Source: an uncultured Bacteroidota bacterium
GTDB taxonomy: Bacteria; Bacteroidota; Bacteroidia; Flavobacteriales; Flavobacteriaceae
DNA length: 5,153 nt
Reading direction: 5' to 3'
NCBI GenBank assembly: GCA_903888655.1
Contig: CAISUR010000304.1
Location: forward strand, 1-5,153
The position numbers and the translations under genes are program-made. Each line of letters starts with the position of its first letter. Position 1 is the first letter of the stretch. Positions 5,038-5,153 of the stretch are shown one piece after another. The notes beneath the pieces are model-generated. The model saw only the letters and a program-made list of their open reading frames with translations, did no database searches and was not told the origin of the DNA.

Positions 5038-5153
5038 ATGCAAAAATCGCTTTCATTATTTTTACTATTTTTTCTAATAATCAATACCTATTCCCAATCA
5101 AAATATGGAAATCCAGAAGTTAATCCAACCACAATTCAAAATAATTTTGAAAA
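5038..5153 (+). CDS. Secreted protein, N-terminus only (cut by window edge)
   Basis: Seen: ATG 5038 and 38 full codons to the edge. The N-terminus is a clear signal peptide: Gln2-Lys3, a hydrophobic core (LSLFLLFFLII, residues 5-15) and a polar end NTYSQ. There is no lipobox Cys, so signal peptidase I should cut, most simply between Ser19 and Gln20 (Thr17-Tyr-Ser|Gln). A mature N-terminal Gln is the usual pattern for exported Bacteroidota proteins and would be converted to pyroglutamate. The visible mature part, SKYGNPEVNPTTIQNNFE, does not let me name a family. The gene is divergent from the thioredoxin-like lipoprotein and may share its control region, so a related envelope function is possible but unproven. 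Confidence 0.75.
   Translation, partial: MQKSLSLFLLFFLIINTYSQSKYGNPEVNPTTIQNNFE

Noticed and set aside
1..5153. Hidden mobile element, CRISPR array or defence system
   Set aside because: No transposase, integrase, long terminal repeats, spaced direct repeats or nuclease-type genes are visible, and base composition is even across the window.

Overview
The window looks like chromosomal DNA from a member of the Bacteroidota, most likely a Flavobacterium-type organism. It is strongly AT-rich. Several genes are preceded by the Bacteroidota -7 promoter motif TAnnTTTG rather than an E. coli-type -10 box. Shine-Dalgarno sites are absent or A-rich, and the exported proteins have Bacteroidota-style lipoprotein or Gln-after-cleavage signal peptides. 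There is no sign of phage, insertion sequence, CRISPR or integrative element; this is ordinary core-genome sequence.

Layout from left to right. (1) On the minus strand, running off the left edge, is the N-terminal part of a lipoprotein with a plant/bacterial-type glutaminyl-peptide cyclotransferase domain. (2) Diverging from it on the plus strand is the small signal recognition particle RNA gene (ffs). The two promoters are back to back and share the hexamer TTGCAA as abutting -33 boxes. The SRP RNA ends in a T-run, followed by a second strong terminator hairpin and an AT-rich hairpin. (3) Next on the plus strand are an enolase-superfamily dipeptide epimerase, a classical short-chain dehydrogenase 44 bases later, and, behind its own -7 motif, a transaldolase of the small TalC/FSA family. 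(4) A long perfect inverted repeat makes a bidirectional terminator between the transaldolase and a convergent minus-strand gene. (5) That gene encodes a lipoprotein with a C-terminal thioredoxin fold that has lost both the CxxC motif and the cis-proline. Its promoter overlaps a perfect 17-base palindrome. (6) Diverging from it, a secreted protein starts at the right edge and is cut off after 38 codons.

Functionally, the SRP RNA serves co-translational targeting of membrane proteins. The cyclotransferase would act in the periplasm on exported proteins that begin with Gln. The truncated right-edge protein has the predicted signal-peptide site (Ser19|Gln20) expected of such a substrate. The epimerase is a probable murein-peptide or other dipeptide recycling enzyme. 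The transaldolase belongs to the non-oxidative pentose phosphate pathway. The dehydrogenase substrate cannot be told from sequence. I found no new multi-gene system. The most interesting points are the degenerate thioredoxin lipoprotein, the shared -33 element at ffs, and the promoter palindrome near the right end.
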